From Pusillimonas caeni (lineage in GTDB: Bacteria; Pseudomonadota; Gammaproteobacteria; Burkholderiales; Burkholderiaceae_B), in contig NZ_PDUW01000015.1 of assembly GCF_003545815.1 (NCBI RefSeq), positions 1-57,840 of the forward strand: 57,840 bases of DNA. The letters are read 5' to 3'. The notes beneath the pieces were generated by a model. It made no database searches. It was given only the letters and a program-made list of their open reading frames with translations, and was not told where the DNA came from. Positions 1 through 8,734 of the stretch are shown here, one piece after another. Each line of letters opens with the position of its first letter. Within the stretch, counting starts at the first letter, position 1. The position numbers and the translations under genes are program-made.

Positions 1-95
1 TTCTTGCGCAGTACTTGCCGGCCGCTCTCATCTTGACCGTGAAGATGAAAACAGCGCTTACCCAGGTCAATGCCTATCAGCTTGATCGTCGCCAT
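1..95 (-). mobile_element. IS110-family transposase, N-terminal 31 codons (cut by window edge)
   Basis: Only the first 31 residues are in the window. They begin MATIKLIGIDLGK and continue into FHLHGQDESGR, the typical start of IS110-family transposases. The Asp in GIDLGK is the first acidic residue of the DEDD (RuvC-like) catalytic domain. The ATG (A at 95) follows a strong AAGGAG on the minus strand. The rest of the element lies left of the window, so intactness cannot be judged. The family assignment is from recognition of this N-terminus; the subgroup (IS110 or IS1111) is not resolvable. Confidence 0.85.
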
Positions 96-370
96 GATGG
101 TCTCCTTATCTCCAGGGGGAAATCCCCCTACAGCGTACCCGCCCTCGCCGAGGGGCGGGCTGACCATCTCATTACACAAAAAAGGCGCCACATCAGTTAA
201 AGGCACCACGCCGAGTAAAGCACCACACAAGACTCCGCACCGGTTCGCGTCCGAGACCGTGTCGGCTATCAGCAGCGCCGGCTATCTTTCGGGCGGTTCA
301 TAGGGTACAACTGACATAAGAACCCATTGCCGGCGGCATCGAACCCGGTATCCAAGACAGCGACCGTTAC
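96..370. other. Gene-free stretch: upstream end of the IS110 element and cation-exporter promoter region
   Basis: No convincing gene. Two hairpins lie just upstream of the transposase start: GGGGG-AAAT-CCCCC near 115-128 and a GC-rich stem (CCCGCC...GGCGGG) near 139-160. IS110-family elements carry a non-coding end that can encode a bridge RNA, so these may belong to such an RNA. The right boundary of the element cannot be fixed because IS110 elements often lack terminal inverted repeats. The remainder up to 370 is leader and promoter DNA of the exporter; no promoter is assigned. Confidence 0.4.
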
Positions 371-1351
371 ATGAGCAATTCGAAGCACCACGACCACGAT
401 CATTCACATGATCACGATCACGGCGGGCATGGCCACGCCCACCACCATCACGGCCCGGGAGGACATGCGCACGGCGTCACCGACGAACGGCGCCTGATGC
501 GGGCCTTCATCATCATCGCCGTCTTCATGGTCGTCGAGATCGCCGGCGGGATCTGGTCCGGTTCGCTGGCGCTGCTGGCCGATGCCGGCCATATGGCCAG
601 CGATGCCGCCGCCCTGGCGTTCAGCTGGCTGGCCATACGCATCGGCAAGCGGGCCGCCACCGAGCAATTGTCCTATGGCTTTCGTCGCGTCGAGATCCTG
701 GCGGCCTTCGTCAACGGCCTGGCTTTGTTCGCCATCGCCGTCTGGATCGTGATCGAGGCCGCGCGCCGCTGGTTCGAGCCCGGGCCGATATTGGGCGGCC
801 CCATGCTGGCCGTCGCGGTGGCGGGCCTGGCCGCCAACATCGCCGCGTTCTTCGTCCTGTTCCGGGGCAGCCAGGACAATCTCAATCTGCGCAGCGCCAT
901 GCTGCACATCGTGGGCGACCTGCTGGGTTCAGTAGCCGCCATCGTCGCGGCCCTGGTCATACTCGGGACGGGATGGACGCCGATCGACCCGATTCTGTCC
1001 GTGCTGGTGGCGGTCATCATCCTGAAAAGCGCCTGGGGGGTGGTGCGTTCCGCCGGCCACATTCTTCTGGAAGGCACGCCGCCCGGCGTCAGCATCCCGG
1101 AGATCAAGGACGACCTGGAGCGCCACGTGTCCGTGGTGCACGACGTCCATCACATCCACGTCTGGTCCATCACCGCCGATGCCCACCTCTTGACGCTGCA
1201 TGTGGTGCCTCGCGAAGGCGCGGCGGCGCAGGCGGTGATCGGTGCGGTGCGCGCCCGGCTGGCCGAGCGCTTCGGCATCGAGCATGCCACCATACAGGTG
1301 GAGGAAAGCCCCTGCGCCGACCTGCCCGGCGACCGCGCCGCCTGCTGCTGA
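371..1351 (+). CDS. czcD: Cation diffusion facilitator (CzcD/ZitB-type Zn2+ exporter)
   Basis: A 326-residue inner-membrane exporter of the CDF family, expected to exchange cytoplasmic Zn2+ (possibly Co2+ or Cd2+) for protons. The first 35 residues are very His/Asp rich, a metal-binding tail. About six membrane segments follow. The transport-site residues are visible as H-x3-D in LLADAGHMASDAAAL (second segment) and again in LHIVGDLLGS (fifth segment); the HD/HD set is typical of Zn2+ carriers. The C-terminal cytoplasmic domain contains VHDVHHIHVWS and ends PGDRAACC, a cysteine pair that could bind metal. It is followed convergently, one base away, by the EF-hand gene. The copper genes nearby suggest a metal-resistance neighbourhood, but no shared promoter is seen. 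Confidence 0.88.
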   Translation: MSNSKHHDHDHSHDHDHGGHGHAHHHHGPGGHAHGVTDERRLMRAFIIIAVFMVVEIAGGIWSGSLALLADAGHMASDAAALAFSWLAIRIGKRAATEQLSYGFRRVEILAAFVNGLALFAIAVWIVIEAARRWFEPGPILGGPMLAVAVAGLAANIAAFFVLFRGSQDNLNLRSAMLHIVGDLLGSVAAIVAALVILGTGWTPIDPILSVLVAVIILKSAWGVVRSAGHILLEGTPPGVSIPEIKDDLERHVSVVHDVHHIHVWSITADAHLLTLHVVPREGAAAQAVIGAVRARLAERFGIEHATIQVEESPCADLPGDRAACC

Positions 1352-1352
1352 A

Positions 1353-1730
1353 TCAGGGCTGCAGCACGCCGTCCTTGTCGTAGTCGTGGCGGTCGAAGTC
1401 GCGCATGACGTGTTCGATGAACTCGTCCAGCGTGACTTCGCCGTCGCCATTCTTGTCGACCGCGGCGAACTGCTGCGGCGTCATGACGACGCCGGCTTCG
1501 GCCTTGCTCAGGCGCTTGTCGCCGTCAGTGTCCAGCTTCTGGAAGGATTCGCGCATGAACTGTTCGTATTCGTCCTTGCTGATGCCCCCGCTCTTGTTGC
1601 GATCGAGCTGGGAGAAATGCTCGGGCGTGAGTTCGACCTGGGCCGCGGGCCGGGTCTGGGCGTAGCCGGTGCCAAGCAGGGCCAGCGCGAATGCCATGGC
1701 GGCGATGGGTTTGATCGTGACGTGTCTCAT
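1353..1730 (-). CDS. Secreted EF-hand calcium-binding protein
   Basis: A 125-residue protein with an N-terminal signal peptide (hydrophobic AMAFALALLGTG, then Ala-rich TGYAQT as likely cleavage site). The mature part carries canonical EF-hand loops: DRNKSGGISKDE, DTDGDKRLSKAE and DKNGDGEVTLDE, plus a last DYDKDGVLQP half-hand at the C-terminus. It probably acts in the periplasm as a Ca2+ buffer or sensor; no enzymatic domain is present. The start at 1730 overlaps the stop of the preceding glycine-zipper gene by one base (TAATG), so the two are translationally coupled. No partner is identifiable. Confidence 0.8.
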   Translation of the reverse strand: MRHVTIKPIAAMAFALALLGTGYAQTRPAAQVELTPEHFSQLDRNKSGGISKDEYEQFMRESFQKLDTDGDKRLSKAEAGVVMTPQQFAAVDKNGDGEVTLDEFIEHVMRDFDRHDYDKDGVLQP

Positions 1731-1975
1731 TATTTGCACCCCATCCGGTTTCCGAGATAGCCGCCCGCGCCAATGCCCACGGCCGTGGCGGCGGTGCGTC
1801 CGCGTCCGCCGCCGATGGTGCTGCCCAACAGGCCGCCGATGACGGCGCCGCCCACGGTGCCGGCAATGCAGTTGAATTCGGAATTGCCGGAACCGCCGTG
1901 CGAATGCGAGGGCGTCTGGCATGCGGCCAGCGCGCCCAGGCCGGCCAGGGCCAGTATCAGGGTCGTTCTTCTCAT
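1730..1975 (-). CDS. Glycine-zipper lipoprotein
   Basis: An 81-residue protein starting with a lipoprotein signal peptide ending in LAAC (Cys19 the predicted lipidation site). The C-terminal half is a glycine zipper ([19 protein letters not shown] then [14 protein letters not shown]), like the membrane-inserting part of SmpA/OmlA or 17-kDa-antigen (Rickettsia) families. It is therefore an envelope protein, probably of the outer membrane. It is the first gene of a two-gene unit with the EF-hand protein. Its specific role is unknown. Confidence 0.78.
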   Translation of the reverse strand: MRRTTLILALAGLGALAACQTPSHSHGGSGNSEFNCIAGTVGGAVIGGLLGSTIGGGRGRTAATAVGIGAGGYLGNRMGCK

Positions 1976-2109
1976 GGTTTCGTCTCTTTATGAAGGGATG
2001 GCGGGCTGCCGATTTTGCCTTGAGTTTATATACGAAAAGCTTCACAAGAATCAAAAAATATCTTCTTGTAAGCGTCTGCGGCGAGCAAAGCGTCTGCCAT
2101 TTGCGACAC

Positions 2110-2140
2110 TTGACCTTGACACGATGGCAAGGTTTACAGT
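2110..2140 (+). promoter_or_regulatory. CueR-type promoter and operator of copA
   Basis: A MerR-family promoter: -35 TTGACC (2110-2115), an over-long 19-bp spacer, and -10 TACAGT (2135-2140). Within the spacer lies the 21-bp dyad ACCTTG-N9-CAAGGT (2113-2133), matching the CueR/copA operator pattern. The 19-bp spacing is the hallmark of promoters that need DNA distortion by a metal-loaded MerR protein. The cueR gene is present 2.6 kb downstream. Confidence 0.88.
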
Positions 2141-2166
2141 GGTCCTATCGTAAAAACCAGAGGCCT

Positions 2167-4485
2167 ATGTGCCGTCCAGCCATGAATGCCAATTTTTCAG
2201 GCGCATCCGCGCCCACACAGCAGCCCGTAAAGCCGGTCACCTTCGACGTCGAGGGCATGACTTGCGCCTCGTGCGTGGGGCGCGTCGAGCGCGCCCTCAA
2301 GGCCGTGCCCGGCGTGGCGGACGCCAGTGTGAACCTGGCCACACAGAAGGCCCAGGTGTATTTTGAACAGGCGCCCGACGTGCAGGCGGCCATCCAGGCG
2401 GTCGGCAAGGCCGGCTACGAGGCTCGCCAGGCGCGGGCCGACACCGCCGCGCAGGACGAGCTGGCCGAGCGGCAGCGGGCCGAAAGCGCCGAACTGCGCC
2501 GGGCGCTCATCATCGCCTTCGTCCTGACCCTGCCGGTTTTCCTGCTGGAGATGGGCTCGCACTTTTTCGTGCCGGTGCACCACTTCATCATGGACACCAT
2601 CGGGGTGGAGTTCAGCTGGCGCCTGCAGTTCGTACTGACCACGCTGGTGCTGGCGGGGCCGGGACGGCGTTTCTTCCTGCGCGGCATACCGGCGCTGCTG
2701 CGCGGCGCGCCCGACATGAATTCACTGGTGGCGGTCGGCGCGGGCGCCGCCTACATTTATTCCGTAGTGGCCACCTTCCTGCCGGGCCTGCTGCCCCCTG
2801 GCACCGTCCATGTGTACTTCGAGGCGGCCGCCGTCATCGCCACCTTGATCCTGCTGGGACGATATCTCGAGGCGCGCGCCAAGGGGCGGACGTCCGAAGC
2901 CATCAAGCGGCTCATGACCCTGCAGCCGCGCACGGCGCGCGTGCAGCGCGACGGCGCTTACGCCGAGCTGCCCATCGACCAGGTCGTGGCGGGAGATACG
3001 CTGCTGGCGCGGCCGGGCGAAAGGCTGGCCGTGGACGGCGAGGTCGTGTCCGGTGAAAGCTTCGTCGACGAATCGATGATTACCGGCGAGCCGGACCCTG
3101 TGCGCAAGCGCGAGGGCGACGCGGTGGTGGGTGGAACAGTGAACCAGTCGGGTTCGCTCACCTACCGGGCCACCCAGGTGGGCGCCGAGACGGTGCTGGC
3201 CCGCATCATCGCCATGGTCGAGCACGCCCAGGCCGCCAAGCTGCCCATCCAGGCATTGGTCGACCGCATCACCATGTGGTTCGTGCCGGCGGTCATTGCC
3301 GTGGCCATCCTGACTTGCGCGGTCTGGTTCTTTTGGGGCCCGTCGCCCGCGCTTACCTTCGCCCTGGTCAACGGCGTGGCAGTGCTGATCGTCGCCTGCC
3401 CGTGCGCCATGGGCCTGGCCACGCCCACTTCCATCATGGTCGGCATGGGGCGGGGCGCCCAGATGGGCATTTTCTTTCGCCGCGGCGAGGCCTTGCAGCA
3501 ATTCGCCGAAACCCGGGTGGTGGCTTTCGACAAGACCGGCACCCTGACCCTGGGCAAACCCGCGCTGACCGATCTCATCGTGGCCGACGGCTGGGAGCGC
3601 GCCGACGTGCTGGCCCACATCGCCGCGGTCGAAGGGCATTCCGAGCATCCCATCGCCCAGGCGCTGGTGGCCGCGGCCCAGGCGGAGGCGCTGGCTCTTC
3701 CGGACGTCGAGCAGTTCCAGGCGGACACGGGGTCGGGCGTATGGGGCGTGGCCGGCGGCAGGCGCATCGAGATCGGCGCCGACCGCTACATGCGCAAGTT
3801 GGGCATCGAGCCGCAACGGTTCGGCGATGACGCCCGGCGTTTGGCGGACGAAGGCAAGACGCCCATCTATGCCGCCATCGACGGCCGCCTGGCCGCCATG
3901 CTGGCGGTGGCCGACCCCATCAAGCCCACTACGGCGCAGGCCATTGCTGCCCTGCACGACCTGGGCCTGAAGGTGGCCATGATTACGGGCGACGATCGTC
4001 GTACCGCGCAGGCCATCGCACGCCAGCTGGGCATCGATGAAGTCGTGGCCGAGGTGATGCCCGAGGGCAAGGTCAGCGAGGTGGAGCGGCTGCGCGAGCA
4101 GCATGGCGCGCTGGCTTTCGTGGGCGATGGCATCAACGATGCGCCCGCCCTGGCGGCGGCCGATGTGGGTGTCGCGGTGGGCACGGGAACCGACGTCGCC
4201 ATGGAGGCGGCCGACGTGGTGCTGATGTCGGGAGACCTGACGGGCGTGCCCGGCGCCCTGGCGCTGTCGCGCGCCACGCTGCGCAACATACGCCAGAACC
4301 TGTTCTGGGCCTTCGCCTACAACACGGCGCTGATTCCTGTGGCGGCGGGCGTGCTGTACCCGGTGATGGGCGTGCTGATGTCGCCCGTATTTGCGGCGGG
4401 CGCCATGGCGCTGTCCAGCGTCTTCGTACTGGGCAACGCCTTGCGCCTGCGGGGGTTTCAGTTGCCGGCCGGTTCGGGCGTATAG
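2167..4485 (+). CDS. copA: Cu+-exporting P1B-type ATPase CopA
   Basis: A 772-residue ATPase exporting Cu+ from the cytoplasm. A single N-terminal metal-binding domain carries GMTCASC (Cys33/Cys36). The membrane site is CPC in [12 protein letters not shown] (about residue 408). The phosphorylated Asp is in DKTGTLTLG (about 455), with [10 protein letters not shown] and [17 protein letters not shown] completing the P-type core. The TGE actuator motif is in ITGEPDP. The reading frame stays open upstream to 1921, but the CueR promoter at 2110-2140 lies inside that extension, so the start is placed downstream of it: ATG 2167 after AGAGG, or ATG 2182 (MNANF). The 3' end overlaps the convergent copZ by 28 bp. 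Confidence 0.95.
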   Translation: MCRPAMNANFSGASAPTQQPVKPVTFDVEGMTCASCVGRVERALKAVPGVADASVNLATQKAQVYFEQAPDVQAAIQAVGKAGYEARQARADTAAQDELAERQRAESAELRRALIIAFVLTLPVFLLEMGSHFFVPVHHFIMDTIGVEFSWRLQFVLTTLVLAGPGRRFFLRGIPALLRGAPDMNSLVAVGAGAAYIYSVVATFLPGLLPPGTVHVYFEAAAVIATLILLGRYLEARAKGRTSEAIKRLMTLQPRTARVQRDGAYAELPIDQVVAGDTLLARPGERLAVDGEVVSGESFVDESMITGEPDPVRKREGDAVVGGTVNQSGSLTYRATQVGAETVLARIIAMVEHAQAAKLPIQALVDRITMWFVPAVIAVAILTCAVWFFWGPSPALTFALVNGVAVLIVACPCAMGLATPTSIMVGMGRGAQMGIFFRRGEALQQFAETRVVAFDKTGTLTLGKPALTDLIVADGWERADVLAHIAAVEGHSEHPIAQALVAAAQAEALALPDVEQFQADTGSGVWGVAGGRRIEIGADRYMRKLGIEPQRFGDDARRLADEGKTPIYAAIDGRLAAMLAVADPIKPTTAQAIAALHDLGLKVAMITGDDRRTAQAIARQLGIDEVVAEVMPEGKVSEVERLREQHGALAFVGDGINDAPALAAADVGVAVGTGTDVAMEAADVVLMSGDLTGVPGALALSRATLRNIRQNLFWAFAYNTALIPVAAGVLYPVMGVLMSPVFAAGAMALSSVFVLGNALRLRGFQLPAGSGV

Positions 4486-4661
4486 CCGGCGTCCGCGATG
4501 GCGGCCTTGACCGCGTCGCCGTCGGCCTCGCCCTGCACCCGCACCCGGTGCTGATCGAGGTCGACCTCGACGGAAGCCTGGGGAGCAACCTGCTTGACGG
4601 CCTTGGTGATGGCGCCGGCGCAATGATTGCAGGTCATGTCCTGGACGCGAAATTCGAGCAT
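4458..4661 (-). CDS. copZ: CopZ-like copper chaperone
   Basis: A 67-residue single ferredoxin-fold heavy-metal-associated domain, [16 protein letters not shown], with Cu+-binding Cys-x2-Cys. It is expected to deliver Cu+ to CopA. The start at 4661 is chosen over an upstream in-frame ATG because the CopZ fold begins there and because the CueR promoter at 4691-4721 would put the upstream start at the transcription start. It is convergent with copA, with a 28-bp tail overlap, and divergent from cueR. Confidence 0.9.
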   Translation of the reverse strand: MLEFRVQDMTCNHCAGAITKAVKQVAPQASVEVDLDQHRVRVQGEADGDAVKAAIADAGYTPEPAGN

Positions 4662-4690
4662 GTCTGTTCTCCGAAAAAGAAGGGACATTC

Positions 4691-4721
4691 ACTTTAAACC
4701 TTGCCGCCGTGGTAAGGTCAA
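4691..4721 (-). promoter_or_regulatory. CueR-type promoter and operator of copZ
   Basis: On the minus strand, -35 TTGACC (4721-4716), a 19-bp spacer and -10 TAAAGT (4696-4691) face copZ. The 21-bp dyad ACCTT-N11-AAGGT spans 4698-4718. It repeats the architecture of the copA promoter, so both copper genes should respond to the CueR encoded at 4758. The same site lies 40 bp upstream of cueR and could also autoregulate it. Confidence 0.87.
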
Positions 4722-4757
4722 GCCAGGGCCGAAACGGCGGCACCGGAGGATAGCGAC

Positions 4758-5162
4758 ATGAATATTGGCCAGGCCGCCGAGGCCTCGGGCGTGACGGCGA
4801 AGATGATACGCTACTACGAGAGCGTGGGCCTGATGCCGGCCGCCGAGCGCTCGTCGGCCGGATATCGCCAGTACGGCGAGGTCGACGTCCAGACGCTGAG
4901 GTTCATCCGGCGCGCGCGCGACCTCGGGTTTTCGCTCGAGCGCATCCGCATGCTGGTCGGCCTCTGGAAGGACAAAGGCCGCAAGAGCCAGGACGTCAAT
5001 CGCCTGGCGCGCCAGTACATCGGCGAGCTCGACCAGGACATCGCCAAGCTGCAGTCCATTCGCGACCAGCTTCAGGTTCTGGCAGACTGCTGCCATGGCG
5101 ACGACCGCCCCGATTGTCCGATACTCGAGGAGCTTTCCAGCTTCGGAACCAGCGAAAGGTGA
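4758..5162 (+). CDS. cueR: Copper-responsive MerR-family regulator CueR
   Basis: A 134-residue MerR protein. The winged HTH is N-terminal (MNIGQAAEASGVTAKMIRYYE), with the family's RYYE and GYRQY signatures. A dimerisation coiled coil follows (about residues 75-110). The C-terminal metal loop, CCHGDDRPDCPIL, contains the two cysteines that bind Cu+ in CueR. An upstream GGAGGATAG supports the start. The flanking copA and copZ promoters carry matching operators. Its stop (5162) is 4 bp before the next gene, so the hydroquinone reductase is probably co-transcribed. Confidence 0.93.
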   Translation: MNIGQAAEASGVTAKMIRYYESVGLMPAAERSSAGYRQYGEVDVQTLRFIRRARDLGFSLERIRMLVGLWKDKGRKSQDVNRLARQYIGELDQDIAKLQSIRDQLQVLADCCHGDDRPDCPILEELSSFGTSER

Positions 5163-5166
5163 ATGC

Positions 5167-6144
5167 ATGGGTTTGCTGATAGACGGTCAATGGACCGACC
5201 AGTGGTACGACACGAAAAGCACGGGCGGGCGCTTCGTGCGCAGCGAGGCGCAATTCCGCAACTGGATCACGCCGGACGGCGCGCCGGGCCCTTCGGGCGA
5301 AGGCGGCTTTGCGGCCGAGCCGCAGCGTTACCATCTTTATGTCTCGCTGGCCTGTCCCTGGGCCCATCGCGCATTGATATTCCGCGCGATCAAGCAATTG
5401 GATTCCATGATAAGCGTGTCGGTGGTCAATCCGTTGATGGCGCTTCACGGCTGGACCTTCGAGCCCGACGAAGGCGTGGTGCCCGACCATGTCAACCATG
5501 CCAGCTATATGCATCAGCTGTATACGCTGGCGCAGCCCGCGTACACGGGGCGCGTCACGGTGCCGGTACTGTGGGACAAGCAGCGGCGCACCATCGTCAA
5601 CAACGAGTCGTCCGAAATCATCCGCATGCTCAACAGCGCGTTCGACGGCGTGGGCGCAGCCGCCGGCGATTACTATCCGGCCGAATTGCGCGCGCAGATA
5701 GACGAGGTCAATGCCGACGTCTATGCCAACATCAACAACGGCGTCTACCGCGCCGGCTTCGCCACCTCGCAAGAGGCCTACGAGCAGGCGGTTCACGAGC
5801 TGTTCCAGGCGCTCGACAGAATGGAGCGCCGCCTGCTCAAGCAGCGCTACCTGACGGGGGCCGCACTGACCGAGGCCGACTGGCGGCTGTTCACGACCCT
5901 GTTGCGATTCGACCCGGTGTACTACGGCCACTTCAAGTGCAACCTGAAGCGCCTGGTGGATTTTCCCGGCCTGTGGGGATTCACGCGCGAACTGTACCAA
6001 TATCCGGGCGTCGCCGCCACCGTGGACATGCAGCACATCAAAAACCACTACTACCGCAGCCACACGCAGATCAATCCGACCGGCATCGTTCCCGCCGGGC
6101 CCGTCATGGACTTCTCCGCGCCGCATCAGCGCGAACTCGTCTGA
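5167..6144 (+). CDS. Glutathionyl-hydroquinone reductase (Xi-class GST, YqjG/PcpF type)
   Basis: A 325-residue Xi-class glutathione transferase-like enzyme, which in the family reduces glutathionyl-hydroquinones back to hydroquinones. The catalytic Cys is in LACPWAHRAL, the motif that separates this class from other GSTs; NNESSEIIRM contributes to the glutathione site. The C-terminal helical domain follows from about residue 170. ATG 5167 follows GAAAGGTG; an ATG at 5163 is in another frame. It sits 4 bp after cueR, suggesting that redox repair of quinones is induced alongside copper defence, which is inference. Confidence 0.88.
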   Translation: MGLLIDGQWTDQWYDTKSTGGRFVRSEAQFRNWITPDGAPGPSGEGGFAAEPQRYHLYVSLACPWAHRALIFRAIKQLDSMISVSVVNPLMALHGWTFEPDEGVVPDHVNHASYMHQLYTLAQPAYTGRVTVPVLWDKQRRTIVNNESSEIIRMLNSAFDGVGAAAGDYYPAELRAQIDEVNADVYANINNGVYRAGFATSQEAYEQAVHELFQALDRMERRLLKQRYLTGAALTEADWRLFTTLLRFDPVYYGHFKCNLKRLVDFPGLWGFTRELYQYPGVAATVDMQHIKNHYYRSHTQINPTGIVPAGPVMDFSAPHQRELV

Positions 6145-6226
6145 ACGTGCAGTGACTCGCATCGTCTCGAGACGGTCGGCTCGCCGGACAAGGGGCGGCC
6201 GCCACATGACTTGAAGCCTTCCGAAA

Positions 6227-6283
6227 CCATGCCCGACGGGCATGGGGGTTGCTGCCTTTCCTGCTTGCAAGCAAGCAGGAAAG
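6227..6283 (+). promoter_or_regulatory. Tandem leader hairpins sequestering the ribosome binding site of the TPP enzyme
   Basis: Two perfect hairpins lie immediately before the start at 6290. The first is CCATGCCC-GAC-GGGCATGG (6227-6245). The second is a 28-base perfect palindrome with 13-bp arms around AA (6256-6283), whose 3' arm contains the AGGAAAG Shine-Dalgarno. Folded in RNA, the second stem would hide the ribosome binding site. This could be a translational switch (thermometer-like or protein-controlled), or the palindrome could be a DNA operator; the sequence alone does not decide. Confidence 0.55.
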
Positions 6284-6289
6284 CGGAAA

Positions 6290-8056
6290 ATGGAAAACGT
6301 ATCGGACTTTATCGTCAAGCGCCTGGGCCAGTGGGGCATCAAGCGCGTGTTCGGCTATCCGGGCGACGGCATCAACGGCCTGATGGCGGCTTTCGGCCGC
6401 GGCGCCTCCACTCTGGAGTTCATCCAGACCCGGCACGAAGAGGCAGCCGCCCTGATGGCCTGCGCCCATGCCAAATTTACCGGCCAAGTGGGCGTGTGCG
6501 CGGCCACGTCGGGGCCGGGCGCCATCCATCTCGCCAATGGCCTGTACGACGCCAGGATGGATCATCAGCCGGTGGTGGCCATCGTGGGGCAGCAAGCCCG
6601 CAGCGCTCTGGGCACCAACTATCAGCAGGAGGTCGACCTGCACAGCCTGTTCAAGGATGTGGCGCGCGACTTCGTCCATACGGCGAGCACCCCCACGCAG
6701 GTGCGTCATCTGATCGATCGCGCACTGCGCATTGCCATGGAGCGGCGCACCGTGACCTGCGTCATCCTGCCCAACGACGTGCAGGTCCTGCCGGCCGTGG
6801 AAGCGCCGCCGCGCGAGCATGGCGTCACCCATACCGGCATCGGCTATACCCATCACGCCAACGTGCCCGATGCGCATGCGCTGCGCAACGCCGCGGAGGT
6901 CCTCAACAAGGGCAAGCGCGTCGCCATGCTGGTGGGCGCGGGCGCCCTGGGCGCCGAGGAAGAGTTGCGGCAGGTCGCCGATACGCTAGGCGCGGGCGTG
7001 GCCAAGGCGCTGCTGGGAAAGCCGGCGCTGGACGATACCTTGCCTTATGTGACGGGCTCCATCGGCATGCTGGGCACCCAGCCCAGCTGGGAGCTGATGA
7101 ACGGCTGCGACACGCTGTTGATGGTGGGAACTTCCTTTCCGTACTCGGAGTTCTTGCCGCCCGAAGGGCAGGCCAGGGCGGTGCAGATAGACCGGGACGG
7201 CAGCATGCTCAATCTCCGCTATCCGGTCGAAGTCGGGCTCGTGGGCGACGCCAAGCAGACTCTGCAGGCCCTGGTCCCTTTTCTCGAGCCGAGCGGCGAC
7301 TCGTCATGGCGCAGCAAGGTCGAAGAGCAGGTCGCGGAATGGTGGCGCAAGATGGAGGCCCGCGCCATGGTCGAGGCCAAGCCGATCAATCCGCAGCGCG
7401 TGTTCTGGGAACTGTCCCCGCGCCTGCCGGACGACAGCATCATCACCTGCGATTCCGGCACGGCGGCCAACTGGTATGCGCGCGACATCAAGCTGCGCCC
7501 CGGCATGCAGGCCTCGCTGTCCGGCGGCCTGGCCACCATGGGCTGCGGCGTGCCCTATGCGCTGGCGGCGAAGCTGGCCAGTCCCGGCAGGCCGGTGCTT
7601 GCTTTGGTCGGCGATGGCGCCATGCAGATGAACGGCCTGAACGAATTGATCACCATCGCCAACCGCTGGCGTGATTGGCAGAATCCGACCCTGGTCGTCA
7701 TGGTGCTGAACAACGGCGATCTCAACGAAGTCACGTGGGAGCAGCGCGCCGCGGGCGACCCGCGCGTGGACGTGACCCAGCGGCTGCCGCCATTTCCCTA
7801 TGCCGACTACGGGCGCATGCTGGGTCTGCATGGCGTGCGCGTGGATCGGCCCGAAGGCATCGCGCCCGCCTGGGAGGACGCCTTGAGCGCGGATCGGCCC
7901 ACCGTGCTCGAAGCGGTGGTCGATCCCAACGTGCCGCCCCTGCCGCCGCACATTCCATGGAAGCAGGCGCGCGCTTATTTCGAAGCGCTGAGCAAGGACG
8001 ACGAGCGCACCGCCGTCTTGAGATCCACCTTGAAACAATGGTGGGCCGGCCGATGA
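6290..8056 (+). CDS. Thiamine-diphosphate-dependent oxidase/decarboxylase (pyruvate oxidase-like)
   Basis: A 588-residue enzyme of the acetolactate synthase/pyruvate oxidase superfamily with the standard three domains. The cofactor-activating Glu is in TRHEEAAAL (Glu50/51). The middle domain resembles the FAD/NAD-binding region of PoxB. The C-terminal TPP motif begins at VGDGAMQMNG (about residue 441) and ends at VLNNGDLNEV. It is of PoxB-like length (E. coli PoxB is 572 residues), so oxidative decarboxylation of pyruvate is the first guess, but substrate and electron acceptor are not proven. ATG 6290 follows AGGAAAG, which is inside a palindrome. The small stress-type genes downstream suggest a stationary-phase role. 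Confidence 0.82.
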   Translation: MENVSDFIVKRLGQWGIKRVFGYPGDGINGLMAAFGRGASTLEFIQTRHEEAAALMACAHAKFTGQVGVCAATSGPGAIHLANGLYDARMDHQPVVAIVGQQARSALGTNYQQEVDLHSLFKDVARDFVHTASTPTQVRHLIDRALRIAMERRTVTCVILPNDVQVLPAVEAPPREHGVTHTGIGYTHHANVPDAHALRNAAEVLNKGKRVAMLVGAGALGAEEELRQVADTLGAGVAKALLGKPALDDTLPYVTGSIGMLGTQPSWELMNGCDTLLMVGTSFPYSEFLPPEGQARAVQIDRDGSMLNLRYPVEVGLVGDAKQTLQALVPFLEPSGDSSWRSKVEEQVAEWWRKMEARAMVEAKPINPQRVFWELSPRLPDDSIITCDSGTAANWYARDIKLRPGMQASLSGGLATMGCGVPYALAAKLASPGRPVLALVGDGAMQMNGLNELITIANRWRDWQNPTLVVMVLNNGDLNEVTWEQRAAGDPRVDVTQRLPPFPYADYGRMLGLHGVRVDRPEGIAPAWEDALSADRPTVLEAVVDPNVPPLPPHIPWKQARAYFEALSKDDERTAVLRSTLKQWWAGR

Positions 8057-8073
8057 GCAAAGAGGGGAATCTC

Positions 8074-8283
8074 ATGCAAGCATCATCTATACAGACACAC
8101 GGCGGGGCCAAGCGCCCCGGCCAGGATCGGGAAAAGAACACGCCGGCGACGCCGGGCGGCGCGCCAGGTAAGGACGAGGCGCAACCCAAGCGTGTGCCGC
8201 CGGACGCCATTCCCGACCTGATGCCGGGCGTCGACCCGCAGCAGACGCCGGGCGTCGACCGGCCGCCGGCGGAGTCGGACTGA
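8074..8283 (+). CDS. Small disordered protein, unknown function
   Basis: A 69-residue hydrophilic, Pro/Gly/Lys-rich protein with no hydrophobic core, probably disordered. ATG 8074 is chosen because AGAGGGGA lies 7 bases upstream; an in-frame ATG at 8053 overlaps the TPP gene stop (ATGA) and would add seven residues. The C-terminus contains two copies of a PGVD motif (MPGVDPQQTPGVD). Coupling to the TPP-enzyme gene suggests joint expression. No family is recognised. Confidence 0.55.
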   Translation: MQASSIQTHGGAKRPGQDREKNTPATPGGAPGKDEAQPKRVPPDAIPDLMPGVDPQQTPGVDRPPAESD

Positions 8284-8392
8284 GTCCGGGCAGGATCAAA
8301 GCGCCCGGCACAGCGTTTGCTCCACGTTCTTCCCTGGTGGGCGCCCCGCGAAGGGCGTCCGATTCATATAGTCATAGCGAAAAGGAGTGGAT

Positions 8393-8731
8393 ATGGCCCA
8401 GAATCCAGCACGAAACGACGCCGATGCAAAACGCGAGGACGTTTCTTCCAGCTTCAAAGATCTGATCAGCAGTGCGGAAGAACTGCTGCGTTCCACAGCC
8501 AGCTACAGCGGGGCGGAAATCGAGGCCGCGCGCGGCCGCTTGAAGAATCAGCTCGAATTGGCGCGTCTGGAAGCCGGCAATTACCGGCATACGCTCAAAG
8601 AGAGCTATCACGCCGTGTCGCAGGCCACCGACGAGTGTGTGCACGAGCACGCATGGAAGGCCGTGTGCATCGCCGGGGTGATCGGCTTGCTGTTGGGCAA
8701 ATGCCTGTCTTCCGACCACATGCGGAGGTGA
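8393..8731 (+). CDS. DUF883 (ElaB/YqjD/YgaM-type) membrane-anchored stress protein
   Basis: A 112-residue protein: an amphipathic, Ala/Glu-rich helical stretch (residues 17-85) and a C-terminal membrane anchor (AVCIAGVIGLLLGKCL). This layout matches DUF883 proteins such as ElaB and YqjD, which are RpoS-dependent in E. coli and tether ribosomes or protect the membrane in stationary phase. ATG 8393 follows AAAAGGAG. It is followed three bases later by another small hydrophilic gene, so the pair is one unit. Confidence 0.85.
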   Translation: MAQNPARNDADAKREDVSSSFKDLISSAEELLRSTASYSGAEIEAARGRLKNQLELARLEAGNYRHTLKESYHAVSQATDECVHEHAWKAVCIAGVIGLLLGKCLSSDHMRR

Positions 8732-8734
8732 TCC

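Noticed and set aside
2722-4743. 673-codon open frame on the minus strand across copA
   Set aside because: It is antisense to an unmistakable copA, His/Gly/Arg-rich as expected from a GC-rich shadow frame, and has no recognisable domain.
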